Part shown: positions 8,868 to 16,508 of the stretch, piece after piece | Layout: the number at the start of each line of letters is the position of its first letter | Position numbering within the stretch: the stretch's first letter is position 1 | Assembly: GCA_045639125.1 (NCBI GenBank) | Contig: JAZUCL010000010.1 | Span: 1 to 64,000 of the forward strand | DNA length: 64,000 nt | Direction: 5' to 3' | Source: JAZUCL01 sp045639125 | GTDB taxonomy: Bacteria > Bacillota > Clostridia > Oscillospirales > QAMX01 | The notes under the pieces: model-generated | The model's database searches: none | What the model was told of the DNA's origin: nothing | Seen by the model: only the letters and a program-made list of their open reading frames with translations | Translations under genes and position numbers: made by a program

Positions 8868-8885
8868 GTAGCACCTCTAAATTTA

Positions 8886-8909
8886 GTTAACATTGTTAAC
8901 CTTGTTAAG
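8886..8909. promoter_or_regulatory. Three GTTAAS repeats, probable operator of the aromatic operon
   Basis: Three hexamers GTTAAC, GTTAAC and GTTAAG start exactly 9 bp apart at 8886, 8895 and 8904. The first two are palindromes. They lie just downstream of the minus-strand -10 box, around the predicted transcription start of pheA, where a bound repressor would block initiation. The divergently encoded TetR protein is the nearest candidate ligand; that link is inference. Confidence 0.5.
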
Positions 8910-8913
8910 TGCT

Positions 8914-8941
8914 ATTATAACACTTATACAAATTTTGTCAA
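8914..8941 (-). promoter_or_regulatory. Promoter of the aromatic operon
   Basis: On the minus strand TTGACA (8941-8936) and TATAAT (8919-8914) are both perfect sigma-A hexamers, separated by 16 bp. It is about 47 bp upstream of pheA and is the only strong promoter seen for the seven-gene operon. The leader is too short for an attenuator. Confidence 0.75.
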
Positions 8942-8951
8942 TAGGTTAATA

Positions 8952-8980
8952 TTGATTATTGCAATAGAATATGATAATAT
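8952..8980 (+). promoter_or_regulatory. Promoter of the TetR gene
   Basis: TTGATT (8952-8957), 17 bp, TAATAT (8975-8980) precede the TetR start by about 30 bp. It is arranged divergently from the pheA promoter; the two -35 boxes are only 10 bp apart. Confidence 0.5.
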
Positions 8981-9011
8981 ATATGTAATTCTTTTATTTG
9001 AGGCTTTACAA

Positions 9012-9584
9012 ATGGAATATTATGAAACCTTTGAAACAGTTAAGCAAAAGTTAATAATAGCGGGTATTTCTGAAATAGAAGAACATGGCATAAGTGACTT
9101 TTCACTGAGACGTGTGGCATCTGTATGCAACGTGTCATGTGCGGCTCCCTACAAGCACTTCAAAAGCAAGGAAGATTTTATAGCAGAAATTGTGCTATAT
9201 ATACACAACAAATGGCTTATGCTCCAAGAGCATGTTTTGCAAGTCTTTGTCAACGACGCAAAGAAACAACTTACAGAGATTTGTATTGCATACGTAAAGT
9301 TTTGGATAGCCAATCCAAATTTTAGGGCTGTCCTCATGCTTAAAACTGACACATTTGGCGATGAACGAATAAACATCATGACTAAAATTACCGACAGTAC
9401 CAATGATCTCATTCATCGTTGTTGTGTAAACTATGGATTAGACCCAAATGAAGAAAAACGCAGGGTCTATGTGATTCGATCATTGATATATGGTGCAACT
9501 CTTATGATTGATTCAGGTGAACTAAGCAATGATTTGGATACCATAAATATGATAAGGCAATGTATTGATGAACAATTCAAATAA
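9012..9584 (+). CDS. TetR/AcrR-family transcriptional regulator
   Basis: A 190-residue DNA-binding regulator. The N-terminal helix-turn-helix spans about residues 14-58 (SDFSLRRVASVCNVSCAAP, then YKHFKSKEDF), the standard TetR signature. The C-terminal ligand domain has no recognisable specificity. I start it at the ATG at 9012, preceded by GAGG; an open frame reaching further upstream would run through the promoters. It is transcribed divergently from pheA and is followed by its own terminator, so it may control itself and the aromatic operon through the shared intergenic region. Control of the nearby ABC exporter is an equally open possibility. Confidence 0.9.
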   Translation: MEYYETFETVKQKLIIAGISEIEEHGISDFSLRRVASVCNVSCAAPYKHFKSKEDFIAEIVLYIHNKWLMLQEHVLQVFVNDAKKQLTEICIAYVKFWIANPNFRAVLMLKTDTFGDERINIMTKITDSTNDLIHRCCVNYGLDPNEEKRRVYVIRSLIYGATLMIDSGELSNDLDTINMIRQCIDEQFK

Positions 9585-9648
9585 GAGGAATTGTAGTAAA
9601 GGTCTACCAAAGATTGGTCCTTTGCTACAGTTCCTCTTATTATTTTTC
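9581..9648 (+). terminator. Terminator after tetR
   Basis: A 22-bp stem (9581-9602 with 9619-9640, two G-U pairs) overlaps the tetR stop codon and is followed by TATTTTT. It separates tetR from the AbrB-exporter operon. Confidence 0.8.
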
Positions 9649-9666
9649 AAGTAGTTTCAAAATTTA

Positions 9667-9695
9667 TTGACTAACTTAAATAAGTTTGGTATAAT
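9667..9695 (+). promoter_or_regulatory. Promoter of the AbrB-ABC exporter operon, with inverted repeat in the spacer
   Basis: TTGACT (9667-9672), 17 bp, TATAAT (9690-9695). The spacer contains AACTTA and TAAGTT as an inverted repeat with a 2-bp gap, and CTTAACTT recurs at about 9713. A protein bound there would cover both promoter boxes; the AbrB-like product of the first gene is the obvious candidate for autoregulation (inference). Confidence 0.6.
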
Positions 9696-9735
9696 TAGTT
9701 ATACAAATCATACTTAACTTACTGGAGGTTGTGTT

Positions 9736-9954
9736 ATGAAAAACCCAAAGGGTAAATATGCGTGGACAGCAACAATCGGTGAAAAGGGGCAGATTGTTAT
9801 ACCAAAACAGGCTCGTGAGTTGTTTGACTTAAATCCGGGCGATTCTATACTTATACTTGGTGATGAAAAGAGGGGGCTTGCAATACCTCTAAAATCAATG
9901 ATTATAAGTCTTACTTCCAAACTATTTAATTCAGACGAAACAGACGAAGATTAA
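9736..9954 (+). CDS. AbrB/MazE/SpoVT-type transcriptional regulator
   Basis: A 72-residue protein with one swapped-hairpin DNA-binding domain: EKGQIVIPKQARELFDLNPG is the typical core, followed by the strand DSILILGDEKRGLAI. Such proteins act as dimers or tetramers on AT-rich DNA. GGAGG lies 8 nt before the ATG. It is the first gene of a three-gene operon with an ABC exporter, 11 bp upstream of the ATPase gene, an arrangement that suggests a dedicated regulator. A toxin partner as in MazEF is absent, so an antitoxin role is unlikely. Confidence 0.88.
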   Translation: MKNPKGKYAWTATIGEKGQIVIPKQARELFDLNPGDSILILGDEKRGLAIPLKSMIISLTSKLFNSDETDED

Positions 9955-9965
9955 AGGAGTAGAAA

Positions 9966-10691
9966 ATGGACGCTATACAAGTAAAGAATCTCACTAAAAA
10001 CTATGGTACAAAGACAGCCGTTGATAATTTGTGTCTTACGGTTGTCAAAGGCGAGTTGTTTTCTCTTTTAGGTGTCAACGGTGCAGGAAAGACCACGACT
10101 ATTAAGATGTTGTCCTGTCTTGTAAAACCTACAAGCGGTGATGCATACATCATGGGTAACAGCATTGTCGATGATGTCAAGTCTGTCAAGGAAGTTATCG
10201 GTATATCACCACAAGAAACGGCTGTCGCACCAAAATTGACAGTATATGAAAACCTAACTTTAATGTGCGGTGTACACGGCTTTTCAAAGGAAAAAACTAC
10301 ACAAAAAATTGATGAACTCGTCAACGCTTTTTCCCTTACCGAAGTCCTTACAAAAAGAGCAGGACAACTGTCGGGTGGTTGGCAACGGAGACTCAGTATT
10401 GCTATGGCACTTATCGGTGAGCCGAAAATACTGTTTTTAGACGAGCCTACACTCGGGCTTGACGTTATTGCTCGAAGCGAGTTGTGGGACACGATACGCA
10501 GTCTAAAGGGAAGCGTCACAGTAATTTTGACAACTCACTATATGGAGGAGGCAGAAGCGTTATCCGACCGTATCGGAATTATGAAAAACGGCAAACTTAT
10601 TGCTCTTGGCACAGGAGAAGAACTAAAAACATTGGCAGGTACAGACAAATTTGAAGATGCATTTATAGCACTTGTAAAGGAGGCAGAGTAA
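9966..10691 (+). CDS. ABC-2 type transporter, ATP-binding protein
   Basis: The 241-residue ATPase subunit of an exporter. Walker A GVNGAGKTTT is near residue 38, the signature is LSGGWQRR (the usual Q follows an unusual W), Walker B is ILFLDEPTLGLD and the H-loop is LTTHYMEEAE. AAAGGAG precedes the ATG. The protein belongs to the DRA/CcmA-like group of drug, lantibiotic or lipid exporters. Its stop overlaps the permease start by one base (TAATG), so the two subunits are made in step. Confidence 0.93.
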   Translation: MDAIQVKNLTKNYGTKTAVDNLCLTVVKGELFSLLGVNGAGKTTTIKMLSCLVKPTSGDAYIMGNSIVDDVKSVKEVIGISPQETAVAPKLTVYENLTLMCGVHGFSKEKTTQKIDELVNAFSLTEVLTKRAGQLSGGWQRRLSIAMALIGEPKILFLDEPTLGLDVIARSELWDTIRSLKGSVTVILTTHYMEEAEALSDRIGIMKNGKLIALGTGEELKTLAGTDKFEDAFIALVKEAE

Positions 10692-11422
10692 TGAGAGTCA
10701 TAGCCTTTGCGAAACGTACAACAAAAGAAGTTATCCGTGACCCTCTCACTTTAATATTTGGACTTGGCTTCCCTGCCATTTTAATTCTACTTTTAACTGC
10801 AATACAGTCAAATATTCCTGTAAGTATATTTCATATCAATGCTCTTGCACCCGGAATGACTGTATTTGGGCTGTCGTTTATGACTCTTTTTTCCGCACAA
10901 CTCATATCTCGTGACAGAGAAAGTGCGTTTTTATCACGACTTTACGCAACACCAATGACAGCAATTGATTTTATCTTGGGATATACGCTCCCTATTATAC
11001 CAATTTCACTTGTGCAAAGTGGTATCTGTTTTATTCTCGGTATCCTCTTAGGGCTTGACATCTCTATAAACATCATATACTCCCTTTTGTTTATAATCCC
11101 CATTTCCCTACTATTTATCGGACTTGGTCTACTGTTTGGAAGTGTAATGAATCAAAAACAAGTTGGTAGTCTGTGTGGTGCATTGCTTACAAATCTAACT
11201 GCTTGGTTTTCAGGTATCTGGTTTGATTTAGATCTTGTAGGTGGTATATTCAAAAAAATTGCTGAAATTTTGCCATTTTATCATGCTGTTGAGTTGGAGA
11301 AAGCAGTATTTATGGGAGATTTTTCCGCTATTTTCCCCCATTTCATTTGGGTTCTTGGTTACACCATAGTTGCACTTATACTTGCTGTATGGCTGTTTTT
11401 ACGGCAAATGCGTAAAGGATAA
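10691..11422 (+). CDS. ABC-2 type transporter, permease protein
   Basis: A 243-residue integral membrane protein with about six hydrophobic helices (first around residues 22-40, last around 218-236), matching the ABC-2 permease family. The segment SRDRESAFLSRLYATPM is the usual cytoplasmic coupling region between helices 2 and 3. It works with the preceding ATPase as a homodimeric exporter. The substrate cannot be predicted. A terminator follows 20 bp after the stop. Confidence 0.9.
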   Translation: MRVIAFAKRTTKEVIRDPLTLIFGLGFPAILILLLTAIQSNIPVSIFHINALAPGMTVFGLSFMTLFSAQLISRDRESAFLSRLYATPMTAIDFILGYTLPIIPISLVQSGICFILGILLGLDISINIIYSLLFIIPISLLFIGLGLLFGSVMNQKQVGSLCGALLTNLTAWFSGIWFDLDLVGGIFKKIAEILPFYHAVELEKAVFMGDFSAIFPHFIWVLGYTIVALILAVWLFLRQMRKG

Positions 11423-11441
11423 TTCCAATATAGGACAAAAA

Positions 11442-11473
11442 ATGACTATTGGCAATACCAATAGTCATTTTTA
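11442..11473 (+). terminator. Bidirectional terminator between the ABC permease and the HAD phosphatase
   Basis: ATGACTATTGG (11442-11452) pairs with 11458-11468 around a 5-nt loop. TTTTTAT follows on the plus strand and a run of A precedes it, so it can serve both convergent genes. Confidence 0.75.
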
Positions 11474-11482
11474 TCGTTTTAC

Positions 11483-12193
11483 TTATTTTATAGTATTAAA
11501 GAACTGTATTGCTCTCTCAAGTGCGTTGGAAGGGGTATCACACAGCACATCTGCTCCCGCCTTTTCAAGTTCATCAGCCGTCCTAAATCCCCAAGTTGCT
11601 CCGCAAGCATAAATTCCTGCATTTTTTGCAGTTATCATATCAACTCCACTGTCACCCATATAAAATGTCTTGCTTGGCGTTCCACCACATATTGACAGCA
11701 CCTCATATACAGCCTTTGGGTCAGGCTTTAGCGGAACACCGACACGACCTCCGCATACGGCTGCAAATGGAATATCTGGGAAAAAGTGCTCTGTAAGTTC
11801 TTTCGTCTTGTCGTCAGGCTTATTTGAAAGAACTGCCAATTTAATTCCCATGTTATTTAACGTGCTTAAAAGTGTATGTATTCCGTCATAAGGCTTTGTT
11901 TTGTCAATATAATGCACCTCATAGACTTCCTTGTAGGTTGCAAGAACTTTAGATACTATTTCTTCGTTACTCTGTATTTCTTCCGGTAATGCACGTTCTA
12001 TCAATGCACGAGCACCATTTCCCACAAAATAGCAGTATTTAGAGGTTTCATGGGTCGGATAGCCGTGTTTTGTCAACGCAATATTTACGCTGTCTGCAAG
12101 GTCATCAAGAGTTGCAAGAAGTGTTCCGTCTAAATCGAATATTGCCGTCTTATTTTCTGTTTTCTTAAAATTGTCCTTTATTGATATACACAT
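11483..12193 (-). CDS. gph: HAD-family phosphatase, phosphoglycolate phosphatase-like
   Basis: A 236-residue cytoplasmic hydrolase. Motif I DLDGTLLATLDDL carries the nucleophilic Asp, motif II is VLSNKPD, motif III the Lys in LKPDPK, and motif IV YMGDSGVDM. The helical cap after motif I places it in the Gph/PGP subfamily, which removes phosphate from 2-phosphoglycolate, although pyrophosphatases and other phosphatases look alike, so the symbol is tentative. The start is the ATG at 12193 after GACGAGGAC; an open frame extending to 12241 has no ribosome site. It converges with the ABC operon and shares its terminator. Confidence 0.85.
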   Translation of the reverse strand: MCISIKDNFKKTENKTAIFDLDGTLLATLDDLADSVNIALTKHGYPTHETSKYCYFVGNGARALIERALPEEIQSNEEIVSKVLATYKEVYEVHYIDKTKPYDGIHTLLSTLNNMGIKLAVLSNKPDDKTKELTEHFFPDIPFAAVCGGRVGVPLKPDPKAVYEVLSICGGTPSKTFYMGDSGVDMITAKNAGIYACGATWGFRTADELEKAGADVLCDTPSNALERAIQFFNTIK

Positions 12194-12260
12194 AATACGT
12201 CCTCGTCTTTCGTATTTTATCTGCTTTGACAAACTCAACATTTTAGATGCAAACTTTTTG

Positions 12261-13280
12261 TTATACCATGCCCATAAAGTATTCTACCGCAATCGCAACA
12301 ATAACAACTAAAGCAGAAATTATAAATCCGTGAATCATTGGGTTTATACCTGCCCTTTTCATATCTTTAAGTTTTGTATTAAGTCCTATTGCAGCAAGTG
12401 AAGAAACCATCAAAAACTTGCTTAAATCTTTTGCTATACCAGAAACTTCGCTTGGAATAAATCCGAGACTGTTCATTGCCGCCATAGCAACAAATCCCAA
12501 TATAAACCAAGGGAAAATGCCTGATATGTTCACCCTTTTTTTCTTAATTTCAAGTTTTTCTTTACTCTTGATTCGCATATTGATAAGTGAGAAAATAAGT
12601 ACGGTGGGAATTATAGATAAAGTTCTTGTCAACTTTACCATTGTGGCAAAATCCCCGGCTGCTTCGCTAAAGGCATATCCTGCAGCAACGACGCTTGATG
12701 TGTCGTTTACCGCCGTTCCTGCCCATAGTCCGTAAGCGATATCACTAAGTCCAATCGCCCTGCCCATAATCGGGAACAGAATTATCATGGCCATATCAAA
12801 TAAAAACGTTGCTGACATAGCATAAGCAATATCTGCATCATCAGCGTCTATTACAGGTGCAATGGCGGCAATGGCAGACCCTCCGCAAATTCCTGTACCT
12901 GCAGAAATTAGATTTGAAAGTTTCCAATCAAGTTTTAGCCACTTACCAATAAAATACCCTCCACCAAAACAAGTCAATAAAGTAAAGCACATTACCATCA
13001 ATGACAATTTACCCACTGAAAAAATTACACCTATACTTAAGGAGGAACCTAAAAGAATAATCGCAAATTTTAAGATTTTTTTCGAAGTAAATCTTATTCC
13101 ATCAGCAATCCAGCAGGGTTCCCAAAAACTATTTATTATCATTCCCAAAAATAAAGCAATAACTGATGCTCCAATAATATGTATCGGCAAAATGCTTTCT
13201 ATAAATTGTGCAACCAAAGCAATTGCAAAAGATACTGCTATTCCTGGAACAATTTTTAACACGTTGTGAACTATTTTCAT
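12261..13280 (-). CDS. YeiH/UPF0324-family transporter (putative sulfate exporter)
   Basis: A 339-residue polytopic membrane protein with about ten hydrophobic helices. GTGICGGSAIAAIAPVIDAD, with its Gly-rich re-entrant look, is the hallmark of the UPF0324/YeiH family. The family is annotated as putative sulfate exporters because some members sit beside sulfonate catabolism genes, but no such genes occur here and the substrate is unproven. The ATG follows GAGGAAG by about 9 nt. It lies 67 bp upstream of the phosphatase gene with no terminator between them, so co-transcription is possible. Confidence 0.88.
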   Translation of the reverse strand: MKIVHNVLKIVPGIAVSFAIALVAQFIESILPIHIIGASVIALFLGMIINSFWEPCWIADGIRFTSKKILKFAIILLGSSLSIGVIFSVGKLSLMVMCFTLLTCFGGGYFIGKWLKLDWKLSNLISAGTGICGGSAIAAIAPVIDADDADIAYAMSATFLFDMAMIILFPIMGRAIGLSDIAYGLWAGTAVNDTSSVVAAGYAFSEAAGDFATMVKLTRTLSIIPTVLIFSLINMRIKSKEKLEIKKKRVNISGIFPWFILGFVAMAAMNSLGFIPSEVSGIAKDLSKFLMVSSLAAIGLNTKLKDMKRAGINPMIHGFIISALVVIVAIAVEYFMGMV

Positions 13281-13413
13281 TTAAGTTACTTCCTCGTTAT
13301 TTTATTATTGGATTTATTGTATGATTTCTTCTTAACAGTTGATCAACAAGTACATTACCATTTTTACTTTCTTTAACTCTATACACAAATTGACCATATC
13401 TGTTATAAATCTC
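13281..13413. other. AT-rich leader of the transporter gene
   Basis: No coding sequence is seen. A perfect 10-bp palindrome GTTGATCAAC lies at about 13337-13346, upstream of a weak minus-strand -10 (TACAAT). It could be an operator for the transporter, possibly of the LysR kind that often accompanies YeiH genes, but no regulator is adjacent. Confidence 0.3.
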
Positions 13414-13526
13414 GTTGCCGCAAGGCAACAATTCAAGTGTACAATATCGGGTTCCAACGGAACGTATCGAAAATCTCGCAAGAGATTTATATCGACGATT
13501 TCATCATCAATGAAATCATTGTATCA
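13414..13526. repeat. Array of four small hairpins separated by TATCG
   Basis: Four consecutive perfect stem-loops: 13414-13429 (6 bp, GCAA loop), 13451-13463 (5 bp, AAC loop), 13471-13488 (7 bp, GCAA loop) and 13497-13517 (8 bp, 5-nt loop). TATCG stands at 13445-13449, 13465-13469 and 13490-13494, with TATCA at 13522-13526, so each of the last three hairpins is flanked by the same pentamer. Stem sequences all differ. There is no open reading frame. It may be a mobile palindromic repeat or a structured transcript. Confidence 0.65.
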
Positions 13527-13590
13527 CAAACGCCGTCTCTTTGCAATAAATTACAATTTCAATATTATACAATAATGCTCTTTACATAAA

Positions 13591-13620
13591 AACAAGCCGA
13601 CCCTTGTGAGTCGGCTTGTT
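13591..13620 (-). terminator. Terminator of the alcohol dehydrogenase gene
   Basis: AACAAGCCGAC (13591-13601) pairs with 13610-13620 around an 8-nt loop. On the minus strand it runs into TTTTTATG, 16 bp after the dehydrogenase stop. Confidence 0.85.
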
Positions 13621-13636
13621 GCGATTTGTACTTTAA

Positions 13637-14854
13637 TTAGAAATCAACCTCAAGGTCATAGTAGCAACACTTAAGAAGTTTTTCCATCTCAGCGGGGTTA
13701 ATTGAACGGGGATTGGAGCCTGTGCAAGCATCTGCAACTGCATTCTTTGCGATTTCAGGAAGTCTCTCAAGGAAAACATTCTCAGGAACAAAACCTTGCT
13801 CACAGGGATAACTGTCAGCACCGTAGTTTTTGATGCACTGAGGAATATTGAGTTTATCGTTCATGCCACGAAGAAATGCGATAAGGTTTGCAACCTTCTC
13901 ACAATCGGTATTGCCGCCAAGTCCCATATAATCAGCAATCTGACCGTAACGTTTCTTTGCAGTAGCGTCCTTGGCATTGAATGCGATAACCTTAGGCAGA
14001 TACATAGCATTTGCAGCACCGTGGATAATGTGTGCACCGTGATCCTCAAAAATTGCACCGGTCTTATGTGCCATTGAGTGTACGATACCAAGCAAAGCGT
14101 TGGAGAATGCCATACCTGCCAAGCACTGAGCATTATGCATAGATGCACGCTTGTCCATATCGCCGTTATAGGAGTCAACAAGATCGGACTGAATCATCTT
14201 GATTGCGTGAAGTGCAAGAGGATCAGTATAGTCACAGTTGCAAGTTGATACATACGCCTCAATTGCATGAGTGATAGCATCCATACCTGTATGTGCAACG
14301 AGTTTTTGAGGCATTGTCTCTGCAAGGTCCGGGTCTACAATTGCAATATCTGGAGTGATTTCAAAGTCTGCAAGAGGATACTTGATGCCCTTCTCGTAGT
14401 CGGTAATAACGGAAAATGCAGTAACCTCAGTAGCAGTACCGGATGTTGATGGGATTGCTACAAAGTGTGCCTTTGTGCGAAGTTTTGGAAGTCCGAATAC
14501 CTTGCACATATCCTCAAAGGTTGTCTCCGGATACTCATATTTAATCCACATAGCCTTAGCAGCATCAATGGGAGAACCACCACCCATTGCTATAATCCAG
14601 TCAGGCTCAAACTTACTCATTGCCTCTGCACCGCGCATAACGGTATCAACAGAGGGATCCGGCTCAATACCCTCAAAAAGTTCAACTTCCATTCTTGCTT
14701 CCTTAAGGTATGCTACTACCTTATCAAGGAAACCGAACTTCTTCATTGCACCACCACCAACGCAAATCATTGCGCGCTTGCCGTTTAATGTCTTGAGGAT
14801 TTCAAGAGAACCCTTGCCGTGGTACAAATCGCGTGGGAGAGTAAAACGTGCCAT
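13637..14854 (-). CDS. Iron-containing alcohol dehydrogenase
   Basis: A 405-residue group III alcohol dehydrogenase that interconverts an aldehyde and an alcohol with NAD(P)H. GGGSPIDAAKAMW is the cofactor loop, HTGMDAITHAIEAY and HGAANAMYLP with the preceding GIVHSMAHKTGA supply the Asp and His metal ligands. The start ATG follows GGAGG. Members in fermentative Clostridia act as ethanol or butanol dehydrogenases and help dispose of reductant; the exact substrate cannot be read here. It is flanked by its own promoter and terminator and is likely monocistronic. The codon choice is unusually uniform (GTA, CTT, CCA), as in highly expressed genes. Confidence 0.93.
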   Translation of the reverse strand: MARFTLPRDLYHGKGSLEILKTLNGKRAMICVGGGAMKKFGFLDKVVAYLKEARMEVELFEGIEPDPSVDTVMRGAEAMSKFEPDWIIAMGGGSPIDAAKAMWIKYEYPETTFEDMCKVFGLPKLRTKAHFVAIPSTSGTATEVTAFSVITDYEKGIKYPLADFEITPDIAIVDPDLAETMPQKLVAHTGMDAITHAIEAYVSTCNCDYTDPLALHAIKMIQSDLVDSYNGDMDKRASMHNAQCLAGMAFSNALLGIVHSMAHKTGAIFEDHGAHIIHGAANAMYLPKVIAFNAKDATAKKRYGQIADYMGLGGNTDCEKVANLIAFLRGMNDKLNIPQCIKNYGADSYPCEQGFVPENVFLERLPEIAKNAVADACTGSNPRSINPAEMEKLLKCCYYDLEVDF

Positions 14855-14922
14855 AATTATTTCCTCCGTTTGTGTATTTGCTCAACTCAATTTGCGTGAG
14901 CATATATTTTGTTTACGATTTA

Positions 14923-14951
14923 AGCATAACACACTCTCGTATGTTTTTCAA
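14923..14951 (-). promoter_or_regulatory. Promoter of the alcohol dehydrogenase gene
   Basis: On the minus strand TTGAAA (14951-14946), 17 bp, TATGCT (14928-14923), about 70 bp upstream of the start codon. Confidence 0.5.
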
Positions 14952-15038
14952 TAACAAAATTTGCAGAGTATTGTATAAAATGCAATAAAGAATATAGAGT
15001 ATTTGGTCAACTGCACAAAAATTTTGTTCTTTGAATAA

Positions 15039-16331
15039 TCAATCTAAAAGTGCTCCGTTTTTCACCACAATTCGACCACCGCAAATGGTATACTTAACTT
15101 TACCGTAGAGTGTCATTCCCTCGTAGGGGGTATTTCTTCCCTTGGACGCAAAGCAAGATGCGTCAACCGTCCACTTCTCGTTTAAGTCAACGATTGCGAT
15201 GTCGGCAGGTGCACCAAGTCTAAGTGTACCGGCATCTATACCGAGTATATCTGCAGGTGCGGCGGTAAGTTTGTATATGATGTCTTTTAGCGGCATCTTA
15301 CCAACACGGTGGAGATAGGTCAGTGAAACTGCAAGTGCGGTTTCAAGTCCAACAAGGCCGCTGGGTGCGTCTTTAAGTCCTTTTGCCTTCTCGTCTGCAT
15401 GGTGTGGTGCATGATCTGTTGCAATAACGTCAATTGTGCCGTCTGCTACTGCATCTAAAATACGTTCAACGTCCTCATTTGTACGAAGTGGCGGATTAAC
15501 CTTAGCATTTGTGCCAAGGTGCTCCACCTCCTCGTCTGTAAGTGAAAAGTAGTGAGGGCAAGTTTCACACGTTACCTTGACTCCACGAATTTTGGCGTTG
15601 CGTATAATCTCCACGCCAGATGCTGTTGATACGTGGGCAATGTGAACAGGCACATCAAGTTCTTCTGCAAGGGTGACCTCACGGGCAATCATCAAGTCCT
15701 CTGCAAGATTTGGTATACCATCTACTTCAAGTCTTCGACTGACTTCTCCCTCATTCATAACACCTTTTGCCATGTCAAGTTCTTCACAGTGGGAAATGAC
15801 AGGCACGTTGAGTTTTGCAGCACGTAACATAGCGTCAGCCATGTGTGACGCTTTCAGTACAGGACGACCATCATCGGAAAACGCCACTGCACCTGCTTTA
15901 TGAAGTTGTTCAAGGTCAGTCATTTCCTCCCCTTTTTGCCCTTTGGTAATAGCGGCAATAGGATATACGTTGGCATATCCCACTTCTTTTGCTCTGTCAA
16001 TAATATATGAAAGTACTTCGGGACTGTCAGTTACAGGGTTAGTGTTTGGCATACACGCAACAGATGTGAAACCGCCCATTGCCGCAGATGCTGTACCTGA
16101 TTGTATATCTTCCTTATGAGTAAATCCAGGCTCACGAAGATGGACGTGGATATCAACCATGCCCGGCATAACCACCATGCCTTTTGCATCTATCAACTCA
16201 TCAGGGGCTTCGTATGGTGTAACTTGTTCACCAAATTCTACTATATGTCCGTCACGTATATATACGTCACCTGTCATGTCAATTCCATTTTTAACATCAA
16301 TAATTCGTCCGTTTGTAATTAGAATATTCAT
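15039..16331 (-). CDS. pyrC: Dihydroorotase
   Basis: Cyclises N-carbamoyl-aspartate to dihydroorotate, the third step of pyrimidine synthesis, using zinc. The 430 residues follow the class I (Bacillus-like) pattern: VDIHVHLREPG carries the first metal ligands, then CMPNTNP, SHCEE, HIAHVST and ATDHAPHH. Its metal-binding residues are complete, so it should be active rather than a pseudo-dihydroorotase. The ATG at 16331 follows AAGGAAAGG at somewhat long spacing. No other pyrimidine synthesis gene is adjacent (pyrH lies 11.6 kb away on the other strand), so it stands alone with its own regulated-looking promoter. Confidence 0.94.
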   Translation of the reverse strand: MNILITNGRIIDVKNGIDMTGDVYIRDGHIVEFGEQVTPYEAPDELIDAKGMVVMPGMVDIHVHLREPGFTHKEDIQSGTASAAMGGFTSVACMPNTNPVTDSPEVLSYIIDRAKEVGYANVYPIAAITKGQKGEEMTDLEQLHKAGAVAFSDDGRPVLKASHMADAMLRAAKLNVPVISHCEELDMAKGVMNEGEVSRRLEVDGIPNLAEDLMIAREVTLAEELDVPVHIAHVSTASGVEIIRNAKIRGVKVTCETCPHYFSLTDEEVEHLGTNAKVNPPLRTNEDVERILDAVADGTIDVIATDHAPHHADEKAKGLKDAPSGLVGLETALAVSLTYLHRVGKMPLKDIIYKLTAAPADILGIDAGTLRLGAPADIAIVDLNEKWTVDASCFASKGRNTPYEGMTLYGKVKYTICGGRIVVKNGALLD

Positions 16332-16369
16332 GGATATAATTTTCCTTTCCTTTTGGAGTTCATAATGTT

Positions 16370-16400
16370 ATTATACTATACCTTGTCGTCTGTGACAAGG
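16370..16400 (-). promoter_or_regulatory. pyrC promoter overlapped by a perfect inverted repeat
   Basis: On the minus strand TTGTCA (16398-16393), 17 bp, TATAAT (16375-16370). The perfect inverted repeat CCTTGTC/GACAAGG (16381-16387 with 16394-16400) covers the -35 box and part of the spacer, as an operator for a dimeric repressor would. No PyrR-binding leader is present because the repeat lies upstream of the transcription start. Confidence 0.55.
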
Positions 16401-16455
16401 AAAATCATACATAGATTATTTATGAAAGTGAAATAAAACAGTAATGTAAAACTAC

Positions 16456-16485
16456 TTGACGATATAGGCACAAATTAGGTATAAT
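16456..16485 (+). promoter_or_regulatory. Promoter of smpB
   Basis: TTGACG (16456-16461), 18 bp, TATAAT (16480-16485), ending 23 bp before the smpB start. No separate strong promoter was found for ssrA, so both may be read from here. Confidence 0.6.
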
Positions 16486-16508
16486 AATATAGGCAAGGAG
16501 GTGTGTAC

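Noticed and set aside
8868..9011. Trp/Tyr/Phe leader attenuator before pheA
   Set aside because: The distance from the promoter to the start codon is too short, and no short peptide frame or terminator hairpin is present.
10001..10519. 172-codon minus-strand frame opposite the ABC ATPase
   Set aside because: It mirrors the codon structure of the ATPase gene and encodes no recognisable domain.
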